From: Carex sylvatica
Taxonomy: Eukaryota > Streptophyta > Magnoliopsida > Poales > Cyperaceae
Assembly (NCBI GenBank): GCA_964058845.1
Contig: CAXKVR010000077.1
Coordinates: forward strand, 1-64,000
Reading direction: 5' to 3'
DNA length: 64,000 bases
Numbering within the stretch: position 1 is the stretch's first letter; each line of letters opens with the position of its first letter. The position numbers were made by a program, and so were the translations under genes. Positions 1-11,420 of this stretch are shown here, in pieces. The notes under the pieces were generated by a model, which had not been told where the DNA came from, ran no database searches, and saw only the letters and a list, made by a program, of their open reading frames with translations.

Positions 1-839
1 CAATTTACAATATTTTGTATCCATTTTATTCTTTAATCGAAATATTATTTTTTTCGATTAAAAATTTCATGTTTCACCATCGAATCTTGTTCTTCTAATC
101 CTGAAGAAATATTTCTTATGTATTGTGAAAACCGTTCTATAAAATAGCAAACTAACTTAAAAACTTAATAAGTACGGTAATAAAGAGCAGTATTAATAAC
201 TTAATAAGTACGAATGGTGATTGATCTTACTCTTATAAGAAAAATTTATGTTCAATTTCCGCAGTATTACTTAAAAAGTAAATAAAAGGCACATATCTGA
301 AGCAGTACGGTATCAGTTTGGTTTTTAAAAAAATATTATTGTTCTTGACCTTCTCAATCTCAAGTTTTCCTTCTTGAGGCGGGTACCAGCGAGCTATGAC
401 AGTTTTCACCGGCTTCAAATCAATGAACAATCCTTGTTGATAAACATGATTTTGCTATCAATCATGCCGAGTAAATAAAGATATTTTAAAATTGAATTAG
501 AAATTTACTTTGTTAAAAACTGATGGGTCGGTGTTTTAGTAATAACTAATAAAGTATCAAACATCTAACTTTTCAGATAGTTTGTCCTTGATGCCTCACA
601 ATTCTAATACAACAAAGTAACGAGTGTTTTTTCTATTTTATTTTTTTAGTGAACATTACTTCATCGAATCATGTCATACTATACTAAGAAACACAAACTC
701 GCTGCTTCTCTTTTACTTCACAGAATATTTTAATGTCCCACAACGAGAAAGTTTGAAGGCCGGGGTTTTTTTTTCTAAAAAAATAGAGGCTTCAGATTCT
801 TGCGTTGAAAAGGAAAGCATCATGATTTATGACCTCGTG
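1..839. other. Intergenic, no gene seen
   Basis: AT-rich sequence with only short open frames that resemble no known family and have no splice partners. I see no repeat structure strong enough to name. Confidence 0.5.
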
Positions 840-1800
840 AATTTGTTCATTTACAAAATAAAAGATTGATCGGATCTCTAGTATTATGTCTCGTGCGATA
901 AATATTGAAGTTAAAAATACTGCCCATTATGCAAACTATTGCTTGTAATTTTTAACCGAAGGCCAACAGAACATTAACTAAGAGATCTGTATTGGTCTAA
1001 TAATACTAAAACCTTTAAAAGGACGAAAATATTAAGGAGCTTGGCTGCAGAATATGAAAAAATTTGCCTTTTTTTTTTAAGTAGGCAAATTGCCAACTTA
1101 GCGGATTTTATTAATTAAATACTGAAAATAGTTAAGGGAAAGAATATGCAAAAAAAAAATAACCGCAATTTTATTATTGATTTCATAAAATTTAAGCCAG
1201 TACTATATTCATATAATTCACTTTAAAAATAAACTTGTTTGGAAAAAAACACAAAATAATTTTTTATTGTGCAATAAAAAAATTTCATGCTTAATATACA
1301 AAAAAAAAATCATTTTTGTAATATATGAAAACTAATGATTTCCTAGGCATTTCCTGATGCATTTGATATTTGATATTAAAGTTTAAAAGATAAATTAACG
1401 TGTCTACTTTTTTAATTGGGCTTTTTGAGATATCTTCGATCTTAAAAGTTATGGGTTCCATGTCATATTCATCTTCTTTTTCTTGTTTACGATCTATTTT
1501 CTAACTATATTTTTGCTCCAAATGATCAATTTCTTCTAACTGGATTTTTGCTCGAAATGAGTGGACAATTCTTGGGTAAAAACGACCGATTTAACCGGTT
1601 TTGACCGGTTCAATAGCATAAATGACCTGACTAGTGACCTGATCTCTTTTTTTTTCAGTTTAACTGGCGATCCAGTCTGGTTTTGATAACATCATCATGA
1701 CCTTCTCAATTTTTTTATTTACAAGTAAAAGATTGGTCGGATCTCTAGTATTATATCTCGTGTGAGAAGTATTGAAGGTAAAAGTGCTGCCCATTATGCA
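840..1800. repeat. Pair of ~85-bp direct repeats
   Basis: The stretch at about 840-925 recurs in the same orientation at about 1720-1800. Both run through the shared word GGATCTCTAGTATTAT and end in TGCCCATTATGCAA. The second copy abuts the MITE that starts at 1802. No coding potential was seen. Confidence 0.65.
930..1160. repeat. Third, diverged copy of the CCCH-gene intron segment
   Basis: This stretch lies downstream of the CCCH gene. It matches, in the same orientation, the duplicated intron segment of that gene at about 3385-3590 and 4410-4560. Shared landmarks are the AAGGCCAACAGAAC word, the run from 'ctaataata' to 'aatatg', and the 'gtaggcaaat...cttagcg' block. It has no open frame and looks like an older spill-over of the same duplicating segment. 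Confidence 0.6.
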
Positions 1801-1801
1801 A

Positions 1802-2188
1802 GGTGCTATGGATAGCATAAGGCTTTCCGTGTTACGGCCTTAAAAATCAATTGTATAAATTTTAAATTTCGATCTTGTATAAATTTTAAATTTCAATCTA
1901 AGTAGTTCAATAAATTACTTGTAAAATAAAATTGTAAAATAACAATTTTTACTATTTTTGAAATTCTTTTACTATTTTTTTTATGATTCATGAAATATGA
2001 CAAAAAAAGTGACTTAAAAAAAAATTGCCAATATTTTAAACCATTTTTTACCATATTTCATAAATCATAAAAAATAGTAAAAAATCAGTATTCTACAAAT
2101 TTATTTAGCTACTTAGATTAAAATTTAAAATTTATATAATTGATTTTTAAAACCGTAACATAGAAGGCCTTATGTTATCTATAGCACC
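1802..2188. mobile_element. Foldback MITE (387 bp)
   Basis: The element starts GGTGCTATGGATAGCATAAG, and its other end read in reverse is GGTGCTATAGATAACATAAG. Inverted similarity continues inward for more than 150 bp, through runs such as TTTACTATTTTT and its complement. There is no coding capacity. A related element lies at about 53958-54353. No clear target-site duplication was found, so the superfamily is not assigned. Confidence 0.8.
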
Positions 2189-2206
2189 TAAAGCCTTGCT
2201 CTTCTA

Positions 2207-2275
2207 ACTTTTATCAATATCAACATACTACAAACTTTTTAACTTTTATCAATATCAACATACTACAAACTTTAA
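2207..2275. repeat. Two-copy ~35-bp tandem repeat
   Basis: The word TTATCAATATCAACATACTA with its flanks occurs twice in tandem, with a decayed third start. Confidence 0.7.
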
Positions 2276-2372
2276 CTTTTATTAATAATCTAAAGTGAGA
2301 ATTTTGCGTATTGAGCACCAATAAATATCGATTTCTTTTAAAATATATCATGACAAGTACTAGACAGATTTC

Positions 2373-2492
2373 GGGTGAAAATTTTGACAGAGCGCTTCTA
2401 ATTCATGCAATGCACGGACTACAAGTCAAAACAATGTTGCATATGACTCTGCGCAGCATGAACCAAAAACTGCTCTGTCAAAATGTTTACCC
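2373..2492. mobile_element. 120-bp Mutator-type micro-MITE with 9-bp TSD
   Basis: The terminal inverted repeats begin GGGTGAAAATTTTGACAGAG (left) and GGGTAAACATTTTGACAGAG (right, reversed). The flanks are ACAGATTTC (2364-2372) and ACTGATTTC (2493-2501), an 8 of 9 match. A 9-bp duplication is typical of Mutator-like elements. The short open frame across it is incidental. Confidence 0.75.
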
Positions 2493-2670
2493 ACTGATTT
2501 CTCACAACTATTGGCAATTTGGCATCATAATTTCTCTACGTGTATGACATTCTTAACTAATAAAAGCATATGATGACTAAACTTGGCTTCTCAAAACAAC
2601 CTAAATCACATCAAAACAGCTCAAAGTAGAAACCAAAAATACAACTAAGTTTGAAGTTCACAAAAATAAT

Positions 2671-5600
2671 TTATCTACGAGAGCTCCGTCGATCTCTCTC
2701 ATCATCTCTATCATAATACCTGGACGAAGATCCCTTTTCATTCCTCTGTCTATCATCTCTCCTATCCAATCCTCTCTCGTCTTTTCTTTTTCTCTCAATT
2801 TCACGGTCTCTTGAACTCGGGCTGCTTTGCCTCTCCCTTTTATTGTGACGAGTTTCCTCATCAAATTTGTTGTTTTCCCAAGCAGAATCACTTGCTTTAC
2901 GACCCCACCGCTGATCTCCTGTCTCACGCTATATATGAATAGGGTATAACAATAAACTGTAAGTGCTAAATGTTATACCGAAAGCCTAGTGGCAAAAAAT
3001 AAAATAAAAAATAACCACAAAAACCATTTTTCCAATTATTCTGGTTCTCACGGATTGTTTTAGCATCAAGGCCGAGATGATGGTAGTACAGTAATTAAAG
3101 AGGAAAGTATGCAGTGTAATGTTCAACTAAGCCCTTGAGATATTGCTTTTTGCAAAAAGGCCCTAAACTTTTGATTTTGTTTAGGCCTTTCATTATAATG
3201 CAATCAAGTCATTATAATGCATCTTGCTACTGCTAATACTACATTCAAACCCTTTAGTGCCAAAAAAAACACTGTTAAGAACTGATTAAGATAAATGAGC
3301 ACCAAATTTATTACCTAGACAGTTTATGTCAAGAATCAGCACTGTCTTAGCAAAAACACAAGTGAGATTGTGAACAATTGCTTTAAGTTAACTGAAGGCC
3401 AAAAGAACATGAACTAAAAGATTCATAGTGTTCTAATAATAACAAAAGCTTTAAAAAAGGACAAAAAGATTAACGGGCTTGACTGTAGAATATGCAAATT
3501 TTTTTAGTAGGCAAAATGGCTACTTAGCGAATTTTATTAAATAAAGAAAAGAGTTTTCAAGCTAAGGGAGAGAATATGCAAAATTATTAAGATGACAAAC
3601 TTCCAACGATTCAAAATGGTACCCACCAAGGTGTATGCTTAAACCATCTGGCTTTAACTTCCACTCAAAATTTTTAAACATCATTTTTATCTTTTCAATG
3701 AATAAATGCAATGAAATCTTAATAAAAACTAAATATGATTATATATGATAAATTACCGGCTCCTGGTGAGAAAACTTGCAAGAAGCACCTCGATTGCACT
3801 CCCCTTTTTGAAAAGCATAACAAACACCAGGAGCCTTTCTCTTCTCTTGCTCATTATCAAATTTGTCATTTTCCCAAGCAGAATCACTTGCTTTGCGGCC
3901 CCACCGCGGGTCTCCTGTCTCACGCTATATATAAATAGTGTATAACAATAATTGTAAGTGCTTTATGTTATACCGAAAGCCTAGTGCAAAAAAAGAAAAT
4001 CCTTAACCACAAATTTCATTTTTCCAATTATTTCTGGTTCTCACGTACTGCTTTAGCAAGGTCGACATTATTTCAGTACAGTAATTATAGAGGAAGGTAT
4101 GTAGTGTAATGTGCAACTAAGCCCTTGAATTATTGCCTTTTGCAACAAAGGCCCTAAACTTTGGTTTTGTTTAGTCGTTTCATTATAATGCAATCAAGTC
4201 ATTATAATACATCTTGCTACTTCTAATACTACATTCAAACCCTTTCGTGCCAAACAAACACAGTTAAGAACTGATTCAGATAAATGAGCACCAAATTTAT
4301 TACCTAGACAGTTTCTGCCTTTTTTTTGATAAACTAGGTAGTGACTACCTAGTAGACCTAGACAGTTTCTGTCAATAATCAGCACTGTCTTAGCAAAACA
4401 CAAGTAAGATGATGAACTATTGCTTGTAATTTAACCAAAGGCCAACAGAATACGCAGTTTTTATTTTTTTAGTAGGTAAAATGCTTGCTTAGCGAATTTT
4501 ATTAAATAATGAATTGAGTTTACAAGCTAAGGGATAGGAAATGCAAAATTGTTAAGAGCGTGAAATTCCAAAGATTAACTAGGTACCCATCAAGGTTTGT
4601 GCTTAAACAGTCTGGCTTCAACTTCCACTCAAATTTTTTAAAACTATTTTTATCTTTTCAATGAATAAATGCAATGAAAACCTTTTAACAAAAACTAAAT
4701 ATGATTAGATATGATTAATTACCAGTTCCTGGTGAGAAAATTTGCAAGAAGCACCTCGATTGCACTCCCCTTTCTGAAAAGCATAACAAACACCACGAGC
4801 CTCTTTCTTCTCTTGATCATTATCTTCATCTTCTTCTTCCTTCTTTTTGTATTTGCTTACATGATCAACACGAACAATTCGTCCGCTCACTCTTGCACCA
4901 TTTAAATTATCTGCAGAGGAGAACAGAATGATTGTTAGTACTAATATTATCATGCAATTGTTTAAATTAGTTTCTTAATGCAGCCACACTGGCAGAATAT
5001 TTAACCTGCATAAATGGTCCATAAGATGAGTGATATTTTAATAGAAAAACAACCTGCTAAAATGACTCATTCCAAGTTTTGGAATTTTAACTTCAAATCC
5101 CTTTGATGTATAGTTATGTTTATACAGATGTTATCAACAAATATCGCACTCTTGAAGGACAAAGATTAAAATAAGTAGGAGTATTAATATCAACAATATT
5201 GCACTCCAGACCTCATTTTAGCCGAGTTTCACCACTAATTGGAGACACTAACAAATTGATAATGCACAACAAGTAGGTAAGCAATAATAGCTACCTAGAA
5301 TCAGTACGCATTTACACATCAAATGGGCTTGGGATCGGTATTACCAGTACAAGACGTGCAATGGGATTCTCCTACAACTAAATAGTACCATGAGTTCAAT
5401 TTTATTTTGATCAGCAACACTTAAACATAAAATCATACAGACCTACAGCAAGAATGGTGCTCCTTTGGTCTTCATAAGCAATGAATGCAAACCCCTTGGA
5501 TTTCCCAGTTCCTTTATCTCTCACCAGGTTAACGTCCATAATCTCCCCATATCTGCGTTGAAACAATTAACCTTAGATCAGCTATTATCTTCAATAAATT

Positions 5601-5955
5601 ATTGTTCCACAGCAAATTATACCCAACATATTCCAATATTTGCAGATCAAACCCCAATACATCTCACAATAACAACTAACTATCAAAGTTTTTTTTTTTT
5701 TTTTTTAAATTTGGGCATAGAAACAACAGAAATATTGAAACGGTAATTAAAAAAAAAAAAGAGAGAGGAGAGGTATGGGTACTGAGAGAATACGGCGAGG
5801 AGGTCGCCTTCGGTGAGGTCGTAGGAGAGGCCGCCGACGAAAACATAGGCGGAGTCTTTGTACTTGGCGTGCCACGATGCCTCGTCCGAAATCCCCAGCG
5901 CCGCCTCCGTCGATGTTATCTTCTGAGTTCGCTTCACCAAAGTTAGAGGATTCAT
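2671..5955 (-). CDS. RRM and CCCH zinc-finger splicing factor (RBMX2/Ist3 type)
   Basis: Exons on the minus strand are 5955-5783, 5552-5443, 4910-4723, 3924-3757 and 2928-2671. All borders are GT-AG and the frame stays open to a TAA at 2671, giving a predicted 298 residues. An RRM spans about residues 36-110, with RNP2 (YVFVGG, 37-42) and RNP1 (KSKGFAFIAY, 75-84). A C-X7-C-X5-C-X3-H finger follows (C136, C144, C150, H154). The tail is rich in Arg, Asp and Ser. This order matches Arabidopsis C3H25 and human RBMX2, relatives of yeast Ist3, a spliceosome (RES complex) protein; a nuclear pre-mRNA splicing role is inferred by homology. Exon 4 is unusual: it carries a second, near-identical finger (C192, C200, C206, H210) made by an internal duplication. 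All exons are phase-compatible, so a single-finger form skipping exon 4 (242 residues) is equally possible. Confidence 0.86.
2850..4805. repeat. Two-copy tandem duplication (~0.97 kb unit)
   Basis: One unit runs from about 2850 to 3845 and the other from about 3850 to 4805. Each contains the start of the last exon, an intron and the finger coding block. Intron alignments (for example 3090-3300 against 4080-4280) show differences at roughly one base in twelve by eye. The right copy has a small insertion near 4312-4362 containing 'ctaggtagtgactacctag'. Unequal crossing-over or tandem duplication inside the gene explains the layout. Confidence 0.82.
3757..3924 (-). other. Chimeric duplicated exon with extra CCCH finger
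   Basis: This 168-bp exon (56 codons, phase 0 at both ends) has an AG acceptor at 3925-3926 and a GTAATT donor at 3751-3756. Its first half copies the start of the last exon (RETGDxRWGRKASDSAWEN, as at 2928). Its second half copies the finger half of exon 3 (as at about 4810-4723). The join falls near 3850. Within the finger the two copies encode the same residues from GVC to SHQE, and the nucleotide differences there are synonymous. Inclusion in the mRNA is inferred from intact splice sites and frame. Confidence 0.78.
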
Positions 5956-6998
5956 TGGTCCTACTGCTTACTCTCGCCGCTCTCCTCCCGTTCGTTAGTT
6001 TAACCTCAAGAGTTCCAAGGAAAGAAGCGAGAAGAAATGCAAGGGTGACAGACTCGCAGACGTCAGACTCACAAGTGGTGGTTCAATGTGGAGAGCTGAT
6101 GTTCTTCTCAAATTCAATTTGGGCCGGTTCCTGGGCTGACTAATAAGAAAGCCTCTTTTTGTTCTTATTATTAATTTTTTTTGGTAAACATACCCGTAGG
6201 CTTTTTTTGTTGTTTCTTGTTACAGACATTCAAATAGTTTCATAGAGACATTAATAACAATAGTTTCATAGCTACATTTTACATTTATGCATCACTTGTG
6301 GTTCTGATTTGTTGTTTGAAATTTGGATTTAAAATATCAACACTCTTTTATTTGGGTGCATGGGGAGACTTTTTAGAATGGGGATTTTGTAGTGCTCGTT
6401 TTTCAAATCCATAATCCGTACTAAAACCCGCCGTTTGCAATTAACATCCGGACCTGAACTAACTTGGTCAAGGAACGTAAGCAGATTGATTGAGTACAGA
6501 TCCAAAGCGAACATTAAATATTTCCCGCACAAGAGCTCGCGAAATAACCAGGACATTAATATTACAAGCATTCACAATTGCAACTGCAAAATCTGTATGT
6601 TGTTTTCTACCATTGCGGGCAGATCTCACAAGGAAATTAGGATCTTTTAGCAAAATGACAGTTCCAGTTGACAGCCTGTGTCTAGTTTTCAAAAAAAAAA
6701 TAAAAGACAGTTCCAGTATATCTTTTAGCAAAATTGTAGTATGATATCAGGCAATTTGTCGTTTGAGATATATTATGCACAACTACTTAAGAATTAGAAC
6801 AATAAAAGTATGGCGCATATGTCAATCATTATACAGCAGGAGCTAGATAAAAATCTAACTCAAAACATAAAACATAGTGAAACATCAAAATGTGCTAAAT
6901 GCAAGTGCTATTAGATTAACAGTCTACGACAGAAATACATTATAATAAAAATGACAAGCTAAAGTTTGTTTCAGATTTAGTCTTTGAGTCTTCTAGCT
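5956..6998. other. Intergenic: 5' side of CCCH gene, 3' side of R3H gene
   Basis: About 1 kb lies between the start codon of the CCCH gene (5955) and the stop codon of the R3H gene (6999); both genes are on the minus strand. The GC-richer part near 5956-6130 is probably 5' UTR and proximal promoter. Open frames at 6435-6744 run over each other on both strands and resemble nothing known. No repeat element was recognised. Confidence 0.5.
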
Positions 6999-9900
6999 CT
7001 ACCGAGGATGATCAAAACCCTGATAAAAGGGAACCTGCACACAATTACAAAAATCTTAGTATATTATTATGATTTGTGCAAAAATAGTTGCCATTTTTTG
7101 TTAGTGACTTGGTTATTTGCAAACAAACACTTTGTGGTATTTGGATAAACAATAACAACTACAATGATGTTAAAAAAAGTATTCAATGATCACATTTTTC
7201 AAACCCATTTAGATTCCTTATGGAAATTTAAAATTATCACATAGCGCATATTGCACTTAAACATTTTTCAAACACATTTAAATCTAGTATGGAAGCCAGT
7301 AAAAGTATTTTTCTTCTATAATAGGAGTCCTAACTGGTTTTGCACAAGATGAAAGGGCAAAGTTCATGCAAGAAGCAAAAGCCAGAGAAAGCAAGACAGA
7401 TAAGTCCATTGGAGAAGGGTCGATTTTGTAAATTCCAAAATATGTGTGTTTTATCTAAATAAGTGTGTATTTACAAAATCCCTCATTTGTTGGTAGACAA
7501 TTAAGGGAGTAAACAGAATGGATAATTATTCCTTCCTCTCAGCCTGTATCCGGATAATTATGTGTAAAGATAAGATACTGACCATATCTACAAATCAATT
7601 ATTTGTATCCGTATGTGTCTGTATCTACATAATTTGGGGATCCAGATACTTATAGTTCCTTGAAAAGATCCCGATGTCTAAATTACCCAAATTTGGAATA
7701 ACCATGGAAAAAAGGGAGCCTACATACTCTCAAGTTACTTATTTGTAAGGCGCTACTATTATAATTTATAAATATTAAATAATATAAGTAAGTTAGTAAT
7801 CAGGTTTGTTATTTAAAATTTTATTCTATTATTTTAAAAAGGAGGTTTATGTTATGCACAGCGCCGTTTGGCAGGTGCTATGACTTTAGATCTCAATTTT
7901 CAAGATTCAGACATCTGATCAAAGCCCCTCAATTCGATCTACATATGAAAATCTTGTAACAAAATAAACTTTTTACATGCCTTAAGATTCTTTTACTATT
8001 TTCTTTCGATAGTAAGAAAACTACTGACATTGATTTTAAAAATTCCAGATCATCCAATAGAAATAGTTCTCTATTGGATAAAATACTAAACAAATTTTAA
8101 AATATATAAAACGTTTCCTAAAATATTTTAATATGTAGATTGAAATGAGCAACTGGGAACGCTGTTTAGATCTAGAAAATCGAGATTGAAACCACAACTC
8201 TGACCAATCAGTGATATGCATAATACCATAGCCTCAATCCTCCATTTTAAATTAGATATATTTTATTATACTTGTATGTTTATCAGTGGTATCCACTAAT
8301 TATCCATTTCGAAATCCATAAAAGAGTTTGTATTTGTCAATTATCCATATGTATACCTGTCCTAAAAGATTTTAGTATGTAGATTGAATTGAGCAACTCA
8401 GAACGCCGTTTTAAATCTCGAACCAAGAATGAAGCTATAACTCCGACCAATCATGCTATGCATAGTACCATGCCTCAATTATTTTTAATTATCTACATTT
8501 ATTATACTTATATGTTTGCTAGTGTTATCCACTAATTATACATTTCAAATCCATATAAGTGTTTGTATTTGTCAATTAATCATATGTATCCCTGTCCATT
8601 TAGATGCAAATTTAGGTTTGAGTTGTGACATAATTTTAATATCCATATTTGTATCCTTGTATGCTCAATAATATGCAGACATAGATATTATTTTAACACT
8701 AAATGTTCCGAATCAGATGCAGACACAAATATGAATTTTAGCACTACCCGTTCCTAGTCTTTCCGTTTATACTTTATACCCCTGCAACCAATATTTCACA
8801 AAATGAATAGGTTTCATGTACATATTACCTGTGAGGCAACATGAGTAAGATGGCCATAGCAGTTGGCATACATCATGGTTGGTGTAGGCCATGGAGCATA
8901 GAAAGCATTTGAAGCTTGGTGGGACCCAAAAGCAGAGAAGGAGCTCATATTTGGATCCATCGGTCTGTAGTTGATGCTGGCCTGATTTCCCACAAAAGGC
9001 ATATATTGCGGCTGGTTAACCACTGGAAAGTTACGGGCTGGCAAAGAGCTCCTAACATACCTGTAAAATTTCAAACGAAAATAATTTATTCTGATGGAAC
9101 GCACTACTAATACAGTCAAAAACTTGAAAGGGATTGAGATAATTAAAACATGCATGGGTTTTCTTACAGATTACATACTATTTTACAGAGATAGGAGTGA
9201 TGTGATTAAAAAATGTACGGGTATTGTTAAAGATTACAAGTTACTTTACAGCATTTGCAAACAACAGACACCATTTTGTTGTGATTAGGGCGTGCCATTT
9301 TTTGGACTACTCACATATGACTCGCAACCATTTTAATCTAAGGTCGAGCCAAATAACAAGTGAAGAAATAAATTACCCAAATTTTTGTCTCAAAAATTCA
9401 TATAATGTCGGAGCCCATAATTGTAATGAGACAAATATTATGAAGGGCCAATACTGTCAGTAAATAAAATTAACTGGCAAGACTTCATTAAGCCAACAAG
9501 CTTACCTGTCATAACTCCTGTCATAATCTGGATCATATCGATCCTTCTCTCTGTCTCTAAACACTGCAACTTTGCCGTTATACTTCTCCACCTCTTGTGT
9601 AACCACCTGTGTGTTAGGGAGCGGAACCTCCTTGTCAGCAATATAACTGGAGCCACTGAAAATCCTGGCCCGTGCCTTATCATACTCCTCCTCCCTTTCT
9701 TCTATACTCTTCATCAGGTTTTTCTTCGCTTCCGATCCCATTGCATCACCAGTTGAAGCCTTCGGTCGCTGACGGAGCACAATCATCTTCTTTTCTGATG
9801 CCTCGCCTTCGAATTGCTTTGGTAGAATCTTAGACAGCAGCAAAGATGGGAATTTACTATTGGGTGTTTTTCTTGCAATTACTTTGTTGACTAAGGAACT

Positions 9901-10952
9901 ATTCACTATGCTATCAGCTGCAGTAGTTTCCAAACCATAGTGCTGCGCCACGCGGTGAGCAGCACATCGCAGGTAGGATGTAGGGAAATGCTGGAACTCA
10001 AACTCCTGCAACTCAGGGTTTTGCATGAACTTTTGTATGTCCAGCTCCATCCTCAGAACTGTAGTTGAACAGAGAAGTTATGACCTTGCAAAGGACTCCA
10101 TACAATAGAATAACTATATGTAAGCAATAAATGCATACACCTGTCTTCCTTGTAACCTTAGAATGATGGTTTCATTCAATTCTAACTTAAAGATGACATA
10201 TTTATATGTCCATCAATCAACTCAACAAGATCAACAGAATTACATAAAATGAGAGAGGGAGAGACTATTAAACTGAGGTCTATTTTAGTACCTGCACTAT
10301 ACCTTCGCCTATTAGCGCCCCCCCCCCCCCCCCCCCCCCAACCCATGTGCAGTCGTTTGTCAGGTTCTCTCTTTAAAGTGCACAATTGACAGTTGATTGA
10401 AGTCAGGTTCATTCTTTTTTTTCAAAAGAAGAAAGGCTATAAACAATTTATGTTTCACAGGATAACAGTATCAGATCATGTTCAGCTATACCACCAGAAA
10501 TCAAATCTAGGTGCTGACCAAACTTACTCTAACTGCAAAAATCCACCTCAGGCATGATTTAGAAGGTTAATAGGCAACAGATTTGCAGAATTCTAAGCAA
10601 ATCACTCCAAGAACTAACAAGATAAGCACAAAAATATTTCTTTCAGATTTTAGGTTCAATCTACAATAGGACTACGCAACAAGCCCCAACAGAATCAATG
10701 TAAACATTGCACCTCAAATATCTCCTAATCACTAAAACTTAATAAATCCGAAATTCTAACGAAAACAACTAACTGTACCTGCTCAATCCAAAACGAAAAA
10801 GGTAACAAACGAAAAAAGTTACCAATAAGACGATAACGAGGGTTCTCAAGCAGCTCGACGAGGAATGGATCGACCGCCGGTTTCTCATCGACCTGCTGCG
10901 AACCGGTGTCAAGAGCCACGGGGCAAGACAAGGGGCTATCGAACGAAGCCAT
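6999..10952 (-). CDS. R3H and SUZ domain RNA-binding protein
   Basis: Exons on the minus strand are 10952-10823, 10058-9506, 9060-8829 and 7034-6999. All borders are GT-AG, and the total of 951 bases encodes 316 residues. An R3H motif lies near residues 69-85, with the diagnostic Arg-X3-His in LRCAAHRVAQHYGL. A SUZ-like segment follows (IEEREEEYDKARARIF) in a charged region, then a Pro, Tyr and Met-rich tail. R3H and SUZ domains bind single-stranded nucleic acid or RNA; the plant proteins are poorly characterised, so a post-transcriptional role is inference. The last exon is only 36 bases (VPFYQGFDHPR, then TAG) and lies beyond a 1.8-kb intron holding a MITE and a tandem duplication. The start is the ATG at 10952, followed by an acidic, Pro-rich N terminus. 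Confidence 0.85.
7841..8243. mobile_element. Foldback MITE in last intron of the R3H gene
   Basis: The left end GGAGGTTTATGTTATGCA pairs imperfectly with the right end, which reads GGAGGATTGAGGCTATGG in reverse. Inner inverted blocks (ctacatatgaaaat...; ...atatgtagattgaa) support a foldback of about 400 bp. It resembles the elements at 12.6 kb, 19.5 kb and 52.9 kb in layout. No transposase. Confidence 0.55.
8117..8602. repeat. 244-bp direct tandem duplication
   Basis: Copy 1 (about 8117-8360) and copy 2 (about 8361-8602) both begin with a CCTAAAA-like word, followed by ATGTAGATTGAA and GAGCAACT. They end in 'ttgtcaatta...catatgtat.cctgtcc'. Copy 1 includes the right arm of the MITE ending at 8243, so the duplication came after or with that insertion. 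Confidence 0.75.
10318..10339. repeat. Poly-C tract in R3H intron 1
   Basis: An uninterrupted run of 22 C residues inside the first intron of the R3H gene (10059-10822). It would read as a G-tract in the transcript of the minus-strand gene. Confidence 0.9.
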
Positions 10953-11420
10953 GGTCGTATAGAAAGCAGAAACAAACAGAGGCTTGTGTAGACGAAAGGG
11001 GGAGGGGGGATTACTGGATCCCTATCCCCTCCCTCCCGTTACCTCTCTTCTCGCTTCGGCTGAAGGGTTTTCGCACGAGGCGAGCGTTTGTGATTTTTAT
11101 CGATCTGAGAAAGACGGGGTTCGTCTTGAGGCAATCCCGACCGTCCGTGTGGAGAGGTGAGAAAAGGATAGGCAGCTTCTGAAAATATAGGGGCTGTTAT
11201 ATCGGCATTGGGCCAAATTTGGTCGTTTCCCTAATTAGAACCGTCCATTTTGCATTTTGATACGTGCATACAACTTCAAGTTACGGCTGATCGAATGCAC
11301 ACGAATTTTAGTGCATATTGGACGGATTTGAACGAGTATTAGACCAAATTTGGTCAGATGGCCATTGGACCGCCCCCGCTTCTGCTTCTGAAACTAGGGG
11401 CCCGTGTATGATATCAAGGC
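10953..11420 (-). promoter_or_regulatory. 5' UTR and promoter region of the R3H gene
   Basis: GC-richer sequence immediately upstream of the ATG at 10952, with CT- and CCC-rich patches near 11020-11060. This fits a 5' UTR on the minus strand. The word CCAAATTTGG at 11212-11221 recurs near 11343-11352, giving a short palindromic pair. No TATA box could be assigned with confidence. Confidence 0.4.

Noticed and set aside
2311..2547. 78-codon plus-strand open frame
   Set aside because: It runs through the inverted repeats of the 120-bp MITE and resembles no protein.
3735..3945. Plus-strand open frames over the CCCH duplicated exon
   Set aside because: They are antisense shadows of the minus-strand zinc-finger exon, which has splice sites and conserved residues.
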